The notes below the pieces were generated by a model. That model worked only from the letters and a program-made list of their open reading frames with translations. It ran no database searches and was not told the DNA's origin. Shown here in pieces: positions 53,360 through 62,546 of a stretch of 64,000 bases of DNA (position 1 is its first letter; the number at the start of each line of letters is the position of its first letter). The translations under genes were made by a program, and so were the position numbers. The DNA is taken from assembly GCA_947493265.1 (NCBI GenBank), contig CANLQL010000002.1:62001-126000 (forward strand). Direction: 5' to 3'. The DNA comes from an uncultured Litoreibacter sp. GTDB lineage: Bacteria; Pseudomonadota; Alphaproteobacteria; Rhodobacterales; Rhodobacteraceae.

Positions 53360-54435
53360 GACGCGGCCCGCTCCCGCGGGGTATCGCCGCTGAAGGTGCT
53401 TCTTAGAACCTGCTGCCAGAAGCCAAAGGACCAGGTCAGATGCATCAACATCGCAACCGGTCCGCAAAGGGCCAGTGCGGGCCGGGACTGACGAGCTGCG
53501 ATAGCGATCCCGGCCAAAAGGCAGGTCACGGACCACAGTATGGCGGGCAATGCGAACGCCCAGTGAAGCCCCGAAAATCCGGTCAAAACTACGGCAGGCA
53601 GCACGCTCATCACTTTGGTTTGCCGCAGCCGTGGCACCACATTGTGCTTCAGCAGATTGCGCGCGCGCCCGGTGCCGAAGTTGAAATATTGGCGGGCGAT
53701 GGCAGAAAGAGACAGACGTGGGAAATAGGTGATCGTCACGCTGGAGGTGAGCCAAATTCGGCCCCCGGCCTGTCGCAAGCGGTGATCAAGCTCCGCATCT
53801 TCATTGTGGGAAAAGGCGGGATCATAGCCGCCGATTTTCTTGAAGGTTGAGATGCGAAATAGCGCGTGGTGCCCATGATCGACATATTGCGCGCTGGGGG
53901 TGTTGCGATGCTGCGCGCCGCCATTTCCAATGGCAGAATTTTGGACCGCGGCATTGATCTTTTGCAGCAGGGTCGAACCCTCGGCAATCATGCTGACAAC
54001 GATGCTGTCGGCGTGAACACTGCGCGCCTGCAGCATCAAAACCTCGCAGAAATCATCCGGATAGCGGCTGTGGGCATCCATCCGGATCAGATGCGTCGCG
54101 TGCGTCGTGTCCCGGGCAACAGCCAAGTTGATGGCCGCACTTTGGATCCTGTCAGGATTGTGTAGAAGGGAAACGCGCGGGTTTGTTGCAGCGACCTTCG
54201 CGACGATTTCGCACGTGCCGTCAGTGCTGCCGCCATCGACCACCACGATGTGACCGTCCAAACGGGCGGCAGGCCCTTCAAGCTGATGCAAAAGCCCTGC
54301 GATAAAGCGGGCTTCGTTCAAGCATGGGATCACGATAAGAGGGCGCTGCTGCGCTTTGGGATGCCGGGAAACAACGGACTTAGACTGCAGTTTTTCAACC
54401 ATCTCGAAACCTTCATACGCTGACATTGTGAACAA
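53356..54435 (-). CDS. exoA: ExoA-like GT2 glycosyltransferase
   Basis: A 359-residue membrane-associated GT2 enzyme: LIVIPCLNEARFIAGLLHQL (about residues 33-52), VVVDGGSTDGT, IRMDAHSRYPDDF, GYDPAFSHNEDAELDHRLRQAGG and C-terminal membrane helices (about 275-340). Matches ExoA, the succinoglycan beta-glucosyltransferase. Start uncertain: Met codons at 54435, 54426 and 54402. First gene of the exoA-GT-exoP-exoX operon. Confidence 0.88.
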   Translation of the reverse strand: MFTMSAYEGFEMVEKLQSKSVVSRHPKAQQRPLIVIPCLNEARFIAGLLHQLEGPAARLDGHIVVVDGGSTDGTCEIVAKVAATNPRVSLLHNPDRIQSAAINLAVARDTTHATHLIRMDAHSRYPDDFCEVLMLQARSVHADSIVVSMIAEGSTLLQKINAAVQNSAIGNGGAQHRNTPSAQYVDHGHHALFRISTFKKIGGYDPAFSHNEDAELDHRLRQAGGRIWLTSSVTITYFPRLSLSAIARQYFNFGTGRARNLLKHNVVPRLRQTKVMSVLPAVVLTGFSGLHWAFALPAILWSVTCLLAGIAIAARQSRPALALCGPVAMLMHLTWSFGFWQQVLRSTFSGDTPRERAAS

Positions 54436-54736
54436 GGGGATCGAGGCGAAAACTGCCCGATTTATCTAGGCTTTCACTATACCAGCGCCGAAAGCCGCGC
54501 CAAAACATACTGCTTGGCGAAGGGGCAAACCGGCCAATACCTGCGCATGGACCGGCAGGAATCCGGCGAAGTGATTTATCCTGCCGCGATTTGCAGCAAT
54601 TGATCGGCAATCTGCTGCCCAAGTGGTCATTTTGTGGGAGGCAATTTGCCAATTCGGGCGGATTTTTTGCCAGTGGCTTGCGGGAACCGGGGAAGATGCG
54701 ACTCTGTCTGGCGGCACGCAACAAGGGTGGGGCGTT
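54436..54736. promoter_or_regulatory. 301-base divergent region, exoA-like / glycosyltransferase
   Basis: No supported gene. It lies between divergent starts and should contain both promoters. The downstream frame is open across its right half (from 54623), so part could be coding if the next gene starts earlier than assumed. No clear operator or repeat was seen. Confidence 0.35.
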
Positions 54737-55711
54737 GTGGGAAAGACCGTCTTAATTGTCCAAAATGTCAGCTTTGCGCATGTGCGCAATGTCGCCCTGT
54801 TCGTCCAAACCATGCTGCAGCGTCATATCGACCCCGACACGCAATTGATTCTGTGCGACCAGATTGATCAGGCCAGCTATGGCGACGGCAGCACCGTTTT
54901 TGTCATCGGCGAGGGATTCGCCCGTCATCACAGGCGGGCAGGGTGTTTTTACGTCTATCTCAACTTTTCGATCGTTGAGGTTTTGGGCAATCCTTTGAAA
55001 CTCAGCCGCGAAGGATGGAGCGCGATCCGGCGGAAAAAGCGGATGATGCGCGAGAAAATAGACCTTTATGACCTCGTTCTCGACTATCTTGCCCCGCAAA
55101 CTGCGCTTTTAGCGCGAAAGCTGCCGCAACCGGTCTTAACCTTCCCAGTTGGGATTGCAGATCGGCCCAAAGCAGATCAGTTGCCGTTCGAAGATCGCCC
55201 GTATGACGTGTGTTTTGTCGGGGCGCTGACGCCGCGCCGCATAGACATTTTAGACGCGTTGGCGGCGCGTGGCTGGCGGTTGTCGCCGCATCGCGATGTT
55301 GTGTTTGAAGACATCGCAGCGCGTTCAAAATGCTGCCTGAATATCCACGCGTTTCGCTCAAACCATCTGGAAACGCCCCGAATTATTGGTTCATTTTCAG
55401 CCGGTTGTCCAATATTTACGGAAAACAGTTTCGGGTTGCAGTCTTTGGCCCCGAACGGCACCTATGTGTCGGTCAAGCATTCCAATCTGGTGGACCAAGT
55501 CACCCATTTTCTGAACGGCCCTACCGAGCTAGCGGCGCTGCAAAGCAGGGCCACGCGCTGGTATCGCGATGTTTATCTGCCGTCTTGTTTTGCGCAATGG
55601 GAGGTGTTGGTCAAACAGGTGAATGCAGCCCGTCAGACAACGCCGACAAATGAACAAAGAACCGCGTTGCGGGCTCAAATGTCTGTCTTGGGGAAAATTG
55701 GCAGTCCCTAG
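54737..55711 (+). CDS. Glycosyltransferase-like protein at the end of the EPS locus
   Basis: About 324 residues from the GTG at 54737 (AAGGGTGGGG upstream); an ATG at 54623 would add 38 residues without family character. LIVQNVSFAHVRNVALFVQTML opens a GT-B-like fold, and the C-terminal half (VCFVGALTPRRIDILDALAARGW in part, KCCLNIHAFRSNHLETPRIIGSFSAGCPI in part) resembles CgeB/glycosyl-transferase-1 domains. The last 13 bases, including the stop, lie inside the antisense tRNA-Glu gene. Confidence 0.72.
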   Translation: MGKTVLIVQNVSFAHVRNVALFVQTMLQRHIDPDTQLILCDQIDQASYGDGSTVFVIGEGFARHHRRAGCFYVYLNFSIVEVLGNPLKLSREGWSAIRRKKRMMREKIDLYDLVLDYLAPQTALLARKLPQPVLTFPVGIADRPKADQLPFEDRPYDVCFVGALTPRRIDILDALAARGWRLSPHRDVVFEDIAARSKCCLNIHAFRSNHLETPRIIGSFSAGCPIFTENSFGLQSLAPNGTYVSVKHSNLVDQVTHFLNGPTELAALQSRATRWYRDVYLPSCFAQWEVLVKQVNAARQTTPTNEQRTALRAQMSVLGKIGSP

Positions 55712-55773
55712 GGGAATCGAACCCCTCTTTCCAGGTTGAAAACCTGGCGTCCTAACCGATAGACGAAGGGACC
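55699..55773 (-). tRNA. tRNA-Glu (anticodon TTC)
   Basis: 75 bases with encoded CCA (55699-55701). Read on the minus strand: acceptor stem GGTCCCT/AGGGACT, anticodon stem CCAGG/CCTGG with loop TTTTCAA (anticodon TTC), T-arm with GGTTCGATTC. Discriminator G. The 3' end points toward the exopolysaccharide locus and overlaps the end of the last glycosyltransferase gene by 13 bases. Confidence 0.96.
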
Positions 55774-55868
55774 GCCGGAGATGTGGAGCGTTACTATTCA
55801 AACGCCGCAACTCTGGCAAGAGGAAAAAACCACACGGCGGCGAAAATAATGAGGCAAAATGCCCTTGT

Positions 55869-57632
55869 TTAAGCCGGGGCCGCGTCTTCGAGCCGAAGTT
55901 GCACGGATTGACGCCCTTGCCAGGTGTTGATCTCCACCCGACCGGCCAGATGGAAGCGTTTGCCCGCATGATTGCTGAGCGCTGGCCCCATTTCCCCGTT
56001 GAAAGCGCCAAAGGCGATTGCATCGAGGCGCGTGCCGCTGTCATCGGTAAAACTGATCTTCAGATGCCCTTCACCGACAGGCTTGGCGAAGGCAATTTTC
56101 TGGTCGGGAAAGACAAAGCGCGGGGCGGCGGCACTTGCGCCGAACGGGCCTGCGGCCTCCAGCTGGCGGATCAGTTCCACCGAGACACCGGAAGGCATGA
56201 CCACCCCGTCGATCTTCAGATCACGGGGCCCAAGCTCACCGGCCCCCTGGGCGGCCATGAGTTCAGACAGCCGGGCCATCGCAGGGTCGAGTTGCGCGCG
56301 GGTCAAGCTGAGGCCTGCGGCCATCTTGTGCCCGCCGCCTTTCGTCAGATGCCCCTCATGGACAAGTCGTTGGATCTGCGCACCCAGATCAATTCCGCTG
56401 ACAGACCGCCCAGACCCTTTGCCATCCTCACCGTCAAACCCGATGACAATCGCGGGCCTGTTGGCGGCTTCCTTCAAGCGCGACGCCACGATGCCCACGA
56501 CGCCTGCATGCCATCCATCGCAAGCGGCCCAGACCAAAGGCGCATCAAGCCCACGGGTTTCGGCCTGCGCCAATGCGTCTTCGCGCACCCGGGTTTCTAT
56601 TTCGCGGCGTTCCGTGTTCAGCGCATCAAGACGTTCTGCCAGGGCTTGGGCTTCTGCGGCATCGGCTGTGGCCAGTAGTCGCGCACCCAGATCCGCTGCG
56701 CCGATCCGCCCGCCTGCATTGACGCGCGGGCCCAGCAAGAACCCCAGATGATAGGATGTCGGTGCCGTATCCATCCGGGCAATATCGGCGAGTGCTGACA
56801 GTCCCACGCGCTGCCGTTTGGCCATGACTTTCAAACCTTGCTGCACGAAGGCGCGGTTGACCCCGACAAGCGGGGCCACGTCGGCGACTGTGGCCAAGGC
56901 CACCAGATCAAGCAAAGCCATAAGGTCAGGGGCAGGCGCACCCTTTTCACGTAATGCCCGATTTGCCCCGACCAGCATCAAGAACACCACGCCCGCGGCG
57001 CATAAATGCCCCAACGCGCCGTCTTCGTCCTGACGATTTGGGTTCACGACGGCCAAGGCGGGCGGAAGGGTTTCCCCGCCCAAATGGTGATCCAGCACGA
57101 TCACATCAGCGCCTTTCGCCGCCGCAATCGGTCCATGAGACAGCGTCCCGCAATCAACGCAGAGGATCAGATCATGGTCTTTCGCCAGCATTTCCATCGC
57201 TGGATCCGACGGTCCATAGCCTTCATCAATCCGGTCGGGGATATAGAGCGTTGCTTGCAATCCAAGATCGCGCAGCCAGGTTATCAGCAACGCGGCAGAC
57301 GATCCGCCATCCACGTCATAATCAGCAAAAACCGCTATTTTCTGTTTTTTCTCAACCGCTTCCAGAAAGCGCGTTACTGCCAGATCCATATCTTTCAAGG
57401 TCGACGGGTCGGGCAGCAGGTCGCGCAACGTGGGGGCAAGAAACGCCTCCGCCTCTTCGGCGGGAACCTGAAAGCGGGCCAGTGTCTGGCTCAGCGCGCG
57501 GGGCAGGCCAGTGCGCTGGGCGATCATTTCGGCGTGACGGTCCTGCGCGTCTGATGGCCCGATCCAGCGTCGGCCGGTCAGGGACGCCTCAACGCCCAGA
57601 AATGCAGATTGTTCTGATGGCACGCTGGCCAA
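55869..57632 (-). CDS. recJ: RecJ, single-stranded-DNA-specific exonuclease
   Basis: A 587-residue DHH-family nuclease. Motif I DYDVDG (104-109), motif III DHH (181-183), and the DHHA1 region with GRSVSGIDLGAQI and GGGHKMAAG, followed by an OB-fold C-terminal domain. Degrades ssDNA 5'-3' in RecF-pathway and mismatch repair. Four bases downstream of glpX on the same strand; operon hom-glpX-recJ. Confidence 0.97.
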   Translation of the reverse strand: MASVPSEQSAFLGVEASLTGRRWIGPSDAQDRHAEMIAQRTGLPRALSQTLARFQVPAEEAEAFLAPTLRDLLPDPSTLKDMDLAVTRFLEAVEKKQKIAVFADYDVDGGSSAALLITWLRDLGLQATLYIPDRIDEGYGPSDPAMEMLAKDHDLILCVDCGTLSHGPIAAAKGADVIVLDHHLGGETLPPALAVVNPNRQDEDGALGHLCAAGVVFLMLVGANRALREKGAPAPDLMALLDLVALATVADVAPLVGVNRAFVQQGLKVMAKRQRVGLSALADIARMDTAPTSYHLGFLLGPRVNAGGRIGAADLGARLLATADAAEAQALAERLDALNTERREIETRVREDALAQAETRGLDAPLVWAACDGWHAGVVGIVASRLKEAANRPAIVIGFDGEDGKGSGRSVSGIDLGAQIQRLVHEGHLTKGGGHKMAAGLSLTRAQLDPAMARLSELMAAQGAGELGPRDLKIDGVVMPSGVSVELIRQLEAAGPFGASAAAPRFVFPDQKIAFAKPVGEGHLKISFTDDSGTRLDAIAFGAFNGEMGPALSNHAGKRFHLAGRVEINTWQGRQSVQLRLEDAAPA

Positions 57633-57636
57633 GGGA

Positions 57637-58596
57637 TCAAACGGGGTTGCGGTAGACCATCCGGCGCACAGATCCGGTCTTGGAGCGCATCAGGATCGTC
57701 TCGGCGGTCAGGTAGCCCACTTCGCGACGAATGCCCGCAAGGATGGAGCCATCGGTGACGCCTGTGGCAGCAAAAATCACGTCTTGGGTGACCATGTCAT
57801 CCCGCGTGTAAATCTTGTTCAGATCGGTGATGCCTGCTTTTTCGGCGCGGCCTTTTTCGTCGTCGTTGCGGAACAGCAAACGGCCATACATCTGGCCGCC
57901 CATGCATTTCAGCGCAGCGGCGGCCAGAACGCCCTCGGGCGCACCGCCCGCGCCCATATACATGTCGATCCCGGTGGTTGCAGCTTCGGCGCAATGCATG
58001 ACACCGGCCACGTCACCGTCGGTGATCAGACGGATTGCGGCCCCGGTGGACCGGACCTCTTCGATCAGCTGTTCGTGACGGGGACGCTCAAGAATACAAA
58101 CGGTAATATCATCCGAGCTGCAGTCTTTGGCTTTCGCCAGGGCTGCGACCCGCTCGGCCGGGGACATGTCCAACGACACCACGTCTTCCTTGAAGCCGGG
58201 GCCAATTGCCAGTTTGTCCATGTAAACGTCGGGCGCGTGCAGCATCGATCCGCGTGGGCCCATCGCAATCACCGTCAACGCGTTGGGCATATCTTTGGCG
58301 GTCAGGGTTGTGCCTTCCAGCGGGTCCAGCGCGATATCCACGCCGGGACCATCGCCCGTGCCAACTTCTTCGCCGATAAACAGCATCGGGGCTTCATCGC
58401 GTTCGCCTTCACCGATGACCACAACGCCTGCGATATCCAGCATGTTGAGCTGTTCGCGCATCGCGTTTACCGCTGCCTGATCCGCTGCTTTTTCATCGCC
58501 ACGCCCGATCAATTTGGCCGAGGCCAGCGCCGCTGCCTCAGACACCCGCGCCAGTCCCAGCGAAAGCAAACGGTCTTGGAAGATAGAGGCAGTCAT
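57637..58596 (-). CDS. glpX: Class II fructose-1,6-bisphosphatase GlpX
   Basis: A 319-residue enzyme of gluconeogenesis/Calvin cycle. Metal and substrate motifs GEGERDEAPMLFIGE, DIALDPLEGTTLTAKDMPNALTVIA (in part), LITDGDVAGVM and MGAGGAPEGVLAAAALKCMGGQM are all present. ATG 58596 (MTASIFQDRL) is the common start in Rhodobacterales; the longer frame to 58713 overlaps hom. Forty bases downstream of hom. Confidence 0.97.
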   Translation of the reverse strand: MTASIFQDRLLSLGLARVSEAAALASAKLIGRGDEKAADQAAVNAMREQLNMLDIAGVVVIGEGERDEAPMLFIGEEVGTGDGPGVDIALDPLEGTTLTAKDMPNALTVIAMGPRGSMLHAPDVYMDKLAIGPGFKEDVVSLDMSPAERVAALAKAKDCSSDDITVCILERPRHEQLIEEVRSTGAAIRLITDGDVAGVMHCAEAATTGIDMYMGAGGAPEGVLAAAALKCMGGQMYGRLLFRNDDEKGRAEKAGITDLNKIYTRDDMVTQDVIFAATGVTDGSILAGIRREVGYLTAETILMRSKTGSVRRMVYRNPV

Positions 58597-58636
58597 AAGA
58601 AGTATCCTTACTATTGGGAAAAGGGCGTGCTCAGGT

Positions 58637-59923
58637 TCATAAAGCTTCGATGCGCAGGGCAACCGGCGAGCCGCTGACAACACCTGTGTCGGGCAGTTTC
58701 GCAAGGGCTGCATCCAGCGCGTCGCGTGTCGTTGTGTGGGTGACGATCAGAACAGGGGCCATAGGCTCATCGTGATCGTATTGGCGCATCCGGTCAATGG
58801 ACACACCCGCATCGCCCAACGCCGTCGCGACTTTCGCAAGCGCGCCGGGTTTGTCTTGCAACGTCAGTCGCAGATAATAAGGGGCCGGGATGGCCGATTG
58901 TGCAGGGGTCGGCTTGGTCAGCGTGCTGGCAGGTTGGCCAAAGGTCGAAAGCCGCGTGCCGCGCGCAATATCGGCAATATCAGACAGCACAGCGCTTGCG
59001 GTTGGACCTTCGCCCGCACCGGGGCCGCGAAGGACAACCTGACCAACAGCGTCGCCTTCCAGAACCACCATATTGGTGCCGCCTTCAAGCTGCCCAAGCG
59101 GAGAGCTTGCAGGCACAAGGCAGGGCGACATGCGCTGTTCCAACCCGCGGGCGGTCAATTGCGTGACGCCCAGCAGCTTGATCCGGAAGCCCATATCGGC
59201 GGCCTGGCGAATGTCTTCGATGGTGACGCGCTCGATACCTTCCAGCTCCACCGCACCGAATGCCACTTGCGTGCCAAATGCGATAGACGACAAAAGCGCC
59301 AGTTTGTGGGCCGCATCGATGCCACCCACATCCAATTGCGGATCGGCTTCCAGATAGCCCAGACCGTCGGCCTCCGCGAAGACCTCGGCATAGGTCAATC
59401 CGGCGCTTTCCATACGGGTCAGGATGTAGTTGCACGACCCGTTCATCACGCCCATGACGCGGGTCATTTCATTGCCTGCCAGCCCTTCGGTCAGGGCTTT
59501 CACAACCGGGATGCCACCGGCAATTGCGGCTTCAAAACGCAGGACCACGCCAGCGGCTTCGGCCTGTTCTGCCAAGGCTTGCCCGTGATGGGCGAGCATG
59601 GCTTTGTTGGCCGTCACAACGTCTTTGCCTGCGTTGATTGCCGCTTCCGTGGCGTCTTTGGCGGGGCCTTCATCGCCGCCCATCAATTCCACGAAGATAT
59701 CGACGTCATCGCGCTGGGCCAAAGCAACAGGATCGTCTTCCCATGCGTAGCCAGACAGGCTTACGCCGCGATCTTTGTCTTTGGAGCGCGCGGATACAGC
59801 CGAAATCACAATCTCCCGGCCAGTGCGGGCGGACAAAAGCGCGGCTTTCTGGCGGATGATCTTCACGACACCGATACCGACGGTGCCCAAGCCAGCAATA
59901 CCTAGTCGTAGTGGGTCAGACAT
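58637..59923 (-). CDS. hom: Homoserine dehydrogenase
   Basis: A 428-residue enzyme: N-terminal NAD(P) site GIAGLGTVGIGVV, catalytic domain with GVMNGSCNYILTRM and LGYLEADPQLDVGGIDAAHKLALL (in part; catalytic Lys/Asp region), and a C-terminal ACT domain (about residues 345-428, YYLRLTLQDKPGALAKVATAL) for threonine feedback. Reduces aspartate semialdehyde to homoserine for Thr/Met synthesis. ATG 59923 is preferred, with GGAGCCACGC upstream; an ATG 15 bases earlier is possible. Confidence 0.97.
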   Translation of the reverse strand: MSDPLRLGIAGLGTVGIGVVKIIRQKAALLSARTGREIVISAVSARSKDKDRGVSLSGYAWEDDPVALAQRDDVDIFVELMGGDEGPAKDATEAAINAGKDVVTANKAMLAHHGQALAEQAEAAGVVLRFEAAIAGGIPVVKALTEGLAGNEMTRVMGVMNGSCNYILTRMESAGLTYAEVFAEADGLGYLEADPQLDVGGIDAAHKLALLSSIAFGTQVAFGAVELEGIERVTIEDIRQAADMGFRIKLLGVTQLTARGLEQRMSPCLVPASSPLGQLEGGTNMVVLEGDAVGQVVLRGPGAGEGPTASAVLSDIADIARGTRLSTFGQPASTLTKPTPAQSAIPAPYYLRLTLQDKPGALAKVATALGDAGVSIDRMRQYDHDEPMAPVLIVTHTTTRDALDAALAKLPDTGVVSGSPVALRIEAL

Positions 59924-60029
59924 GCGTGGCTCCGTCATGGGTCTTGGTGGTGTCTCAGTTCCCGCGTCTGTTACCCGCGAAACTGTGCCAGTGCAATGAA
60001 GCTATGTGGTGAATGGTGGCAAAGCGTGC

Positions 60030-60311
60030 TCAAAGATCGCGCAAATTGTCCTGACCGTCGTAAATATCGCGATTGCGCAACGCCGCAGCTTTGCGTTTCA
60101 GCGCCTCCACGCGCGCCTCTAGCGCTTCGGTGTCTTCCTCGATCGCGGAGCCATCGGTGATGCCCGGTTCCAGAAAACTGTCGATTTGCAAAAGCTTCGG
60201 GATCGGTTGATCCTGGGCTGTCTTGCTGATCGTGTCATCGATCTCGGGCAGGTCGCGACTGCAGGCCGAAATGCCTATGCATGCGGCCAGAAATATCAGT
60301 GTGACACGCAT
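60030..60311 (-). CDS. Small putative lipoprotein
   Basis: A 93-residue lipoprotein: signal MRVTLIFLAACIGISAC with lipobox Cys17, an acidic middle part and a C-terminal coiled-coil-like helix (EALEARVEALKRKAAALRN). Family not recognised; function unknown. AAGGGGTCTGAT lies before ATG 60311; a longer frame to 60368 exists. Divergent from the TetR gene with a palindrome between them. Confidence 0.75.
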   Translation of the reverse strand: MRVTLIFLAACIGISACSRDLPEIDDTISKTAQDQPIPKLLQIDSFLEPGITDGSAIEEDTEALEARVEALKRKAAALRNRDIYDGQDNLRDL

Positions 60312-60381
60312 ATCAGACCCCTTCATCGCGATTGCAGGCAGATTAGGTCGTCGCGCGGTGAGGAACAAGTCTTGCTTGAAT

Positions 60382-60395
60382 TGAACATATGTTCA
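60382..60395. promoter_or_regulatory. Palindromic operator upstream of the TetR gene
   Basis: Perfect 14-bp palindrome TGAACATATGTTCA, ending 15 bases before the TetR ATG and 70 bases before the divergent lipoprotein start. Half-site length and position fit TetR autoregulation. Confidence 0.6.
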
Positions 60396-60410
60396 GATAC
60401 TGTGGGGTTT

Positions 60411-61034
60411 ATGGCGCGGAAAACAGGGTCTCATTCAGAAATTACCGGACCAAAGGTACGGTCTGTGGCCTTGCGTCTGTTTGCGCGGCAAGGGTTTGCT
60501 GCGGTGTCCATGCGCCAGATTGCGTCTGAGGTGGGCGTGCAAGCGGGGGCGTTGTATCTGTATACGCCCGACAAACAGACCTTGCTGTTTGATCTGATGA
60601 CCACCCATATGAACGAGCTTTTGCAGGCTTGGTCCGAAACCCCAAAGCCGCAAAGCCCGCAAGATCGTCTTGATGCGTTTGCCCGGTTCCACGTGCATTT
60701 TCACCTTGCCCGTCAGGAGGCCGTGTTCATTTCCTATATGGAGCTGCGCAATCTAACGGACGAGAATTTCAAGGCCGTGGAGCTTCTGCGCGGCCAATAT
60801 GAAGATGCGCTGCAGCAGATCCTGATTGCAGGGCAAAGCAGCGGCGTTTTTCATCTTAAGGATACCAAACTGGCCACGCTGGCGCTGATCTCAATGCTGA
60901 CGGGGGTAACCAACTGGTATCGTCCGGATGGTCGTTTCAGCCCGTCCGAAATTGCCGATATCTACGCGGATATGGCGTTAAAAACTGCCGCCGGAGACCT
61001 GGCTCTGGTCAAAGAAAAGAGCGCCGCGGAGTAG
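60411..61034 (+). CDS. TetR-family transcriptional regulator
   Basis: A 207-residue regulator. N-terminal TetR helix-turn-helix (about residues 12-58): VRSVALRLFARQGFAAVSMRQIASEVGVQAGALYLYTPDKQTLL in part. The C-terminal ligand domain (TetR_C, about 85-195) is of the fatty-acid/degradation type with MLTGVTNWYRPDGRFSPSEIADIYADM in part. Probably controls itself and the divergent lipoprotein gene via the palindrome at 60382-60395. The open frame to 60186 is antisense to the lipoprotein gene. Confidence 0.92.
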   Translation: MARKTGSHSEITGPKVRSVALRLFARQGFAAVSMRQIASEVGVQAGALYLYTPDKQTLLFDLMTTHMNELLQAWSETPKPQSPQDRLDAFARFHVHFHLARQEAVFISYMELRNLTDENFKAVELLRGQYEDALQQILIAGQSSGVFHLKDTKLATLALISMLTGVTNWYRPDGRFSPSEIADIYADMALKTAAGDLALVKEKSAAE

Positions 61035-61069
61035 TCTCCGGGCGCTCCAATTCTGAAGATAAATCTGAC

Positions 61070-62365
61070 TTAGTGGTTTGGGTAGATCGGGAAATTACCG
61101 CATAAATCCAAAACCTTGGCTTTCACGGCAGCCTCAACAGCCGCATTTCCATCTTCTCCATTTTCAGCCAGTCCATCGACCACTTCCACGATGTAGTCGG
61201 CGATCAGGCGGAACTCAGTTTCCATGAACCCGCGGGTTGTGCCTGCGGGGCTGCCCAACCGGATGCCACTGGTGATCATTGGCTTTTCAGTATCAAACGG
61301 AATGCCGTTTTTGTTGGTGGTGATATGGGCGCGGCCCAGTGCTTTTTCGGTCGCGTTGCCTTTCACGCCTTTGGGGCGCAAATCGACCAGCAGAACATGC
61401 GTGTCCGTGCCACCTGTGACGATATCCAGACCGCCCTTGATCAGCTGATCGGCCATCGCTTGCGCGTTCAGGATCACTTGCGCGATGTAGTCCTTGAATT
61501 CCGGACGCAGCGCTTCACCAAACGCAACCGCCTTGCCAGCGATGACATGCATCAGCGGGCCACCCTGAATGCCGGGGAAAATGGCGGAGTTGAACTTCTT
61601 CGCCAGCACCTCGTCATTTGTCAGGATCATGCCGCCACGGGGCCCGCGCAGGGTCTTGTGGGTCGTTGTCGTGGCCACATGGGCGTGCGGGAAGGGCGAC
61701 GGATGCGCGCCACCGGCGACAAGACCAGCAAAATGCGCCATGTCCACATGCAGATAGGCACCGACCATGTCGGCAATCTCGCGCATGCGGGCGAAATCAA
61801 TTTGACGCGGAATGGCAGAGCCACCGGCGATGATCATCTGGGGTTTATGTTCCTTGGCCAACGTTTCGACCTGATCATAGTCCAGCTCCAACGTGTCTTT
61901 GCGCACGCCGTATTGCACCGCATTGAACCATTTGCCCGACTGGTTCGGGGCTGCGCCATGGGTCAGGTGGCCGCCTGCATCCAAGCTCATCCCCAGGATC
62001 GTATCACCGGGCTTCAGAAGCGCTTGGAACACGCCCTGATTGGCTTGTGAGCCGGAGTTTGGCTGCACATTCACAAAGCCGCAATCAAACAGCTGCTTGG
62101 CGCGGTCAATTGCAAGGTTTTCAGCGATATCAACATATTGACACCCGCCGTAGTAACGGCGGCCCGGATAACCTTCGGCGTATTTGTTGGTCATCACGGT
62201 GCCTTGGGCTTCCATCACCGCGGCCGAGACGATGTTTTCGGACGCGATCAGCTCAATCTCGTCGCGTTGGCGGCCAAGTTCTTTGGTCACAGCGCCGAAC
62301 AGTTCCGGGTCACGGGTTTCCAGATGTTCGGTAAAGAAGCCGTCGTCACGATGTGTTGCGTTCAT
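61070..62365 (-). CDS. glyA: Serine hydroxymethyltransferase
   Basis: A 431-residue PLP enzyme that makes glycine and 5,10-methylene-THF from serine and THF. Signatures: [52 protein letters not shown] and the PLP-lysine motif [17 protein letters not shown] 62365 has CGGAGGACACCCCC upstream. Links to fhs/folD in one-carbon metabolism, although 50 kb away. Stands alone; no glycine riboswitch is seen in the 181 bases upstream. Confidence 0.98.
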   Translation of the reverse strand: MNATHRDDGFFTEHLETRDPELFGAVTKELGRQRDEIELIASENIVSAAVMEAQGTVMTNKYAEGYPGRRYYGGCQYVDIAENLAIDRAKQLFDCGFVNVQPNSGSQANQGVFQALLKPGDTILGMSLDAGGHLTHGAAPNQSGKWFNAVQYGVRKDTLELDYDQVETLAKEHKPQMIIAGGSAIPRQIDFARMREIADMVGAYLHVDMAHFAGLVAGGAHPSPFPHAHVATTTTHKTLRGPRGGMILTNDEVLAKKFNSAIFPGIQGGPLMHVIAGKAVAFGEALRPEFKDYIAQVILNAQAMADQLIKGGLDIVTGGTDTHVLLVDLRPKGVKGNATEKALGRAHITTNKNGIPFDTEKPMITSGIRLGSPAGTTRGFMETEFRLIADYIVEVVDGLAENGEDGNAAVEAAVKAKVLDLCGNFPIYPNH

Positions 62366-62546
62366 GGGGGGTGTCCTCCGTGGGATTTGCCAGCGCATAA
62401 TTTAGGGACGTTTTAGGGCGGTTGTGGAGAAATCAAAAGCGACAATACGACCCGCTGGCACTGATTTGCGTCGGAACCCGCTGCATCTAAGCTCTTGTTT
62501 TTCCGCTCGGACCACGCAAAGACTTTCTCAAACGGAAAGCTAAGTG

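Noticed and set aside
62366-62546. Possible glycine or THF riboswitch before glyA
   Set aside because: No conserved riboswitch core could be recognised in the short leader.
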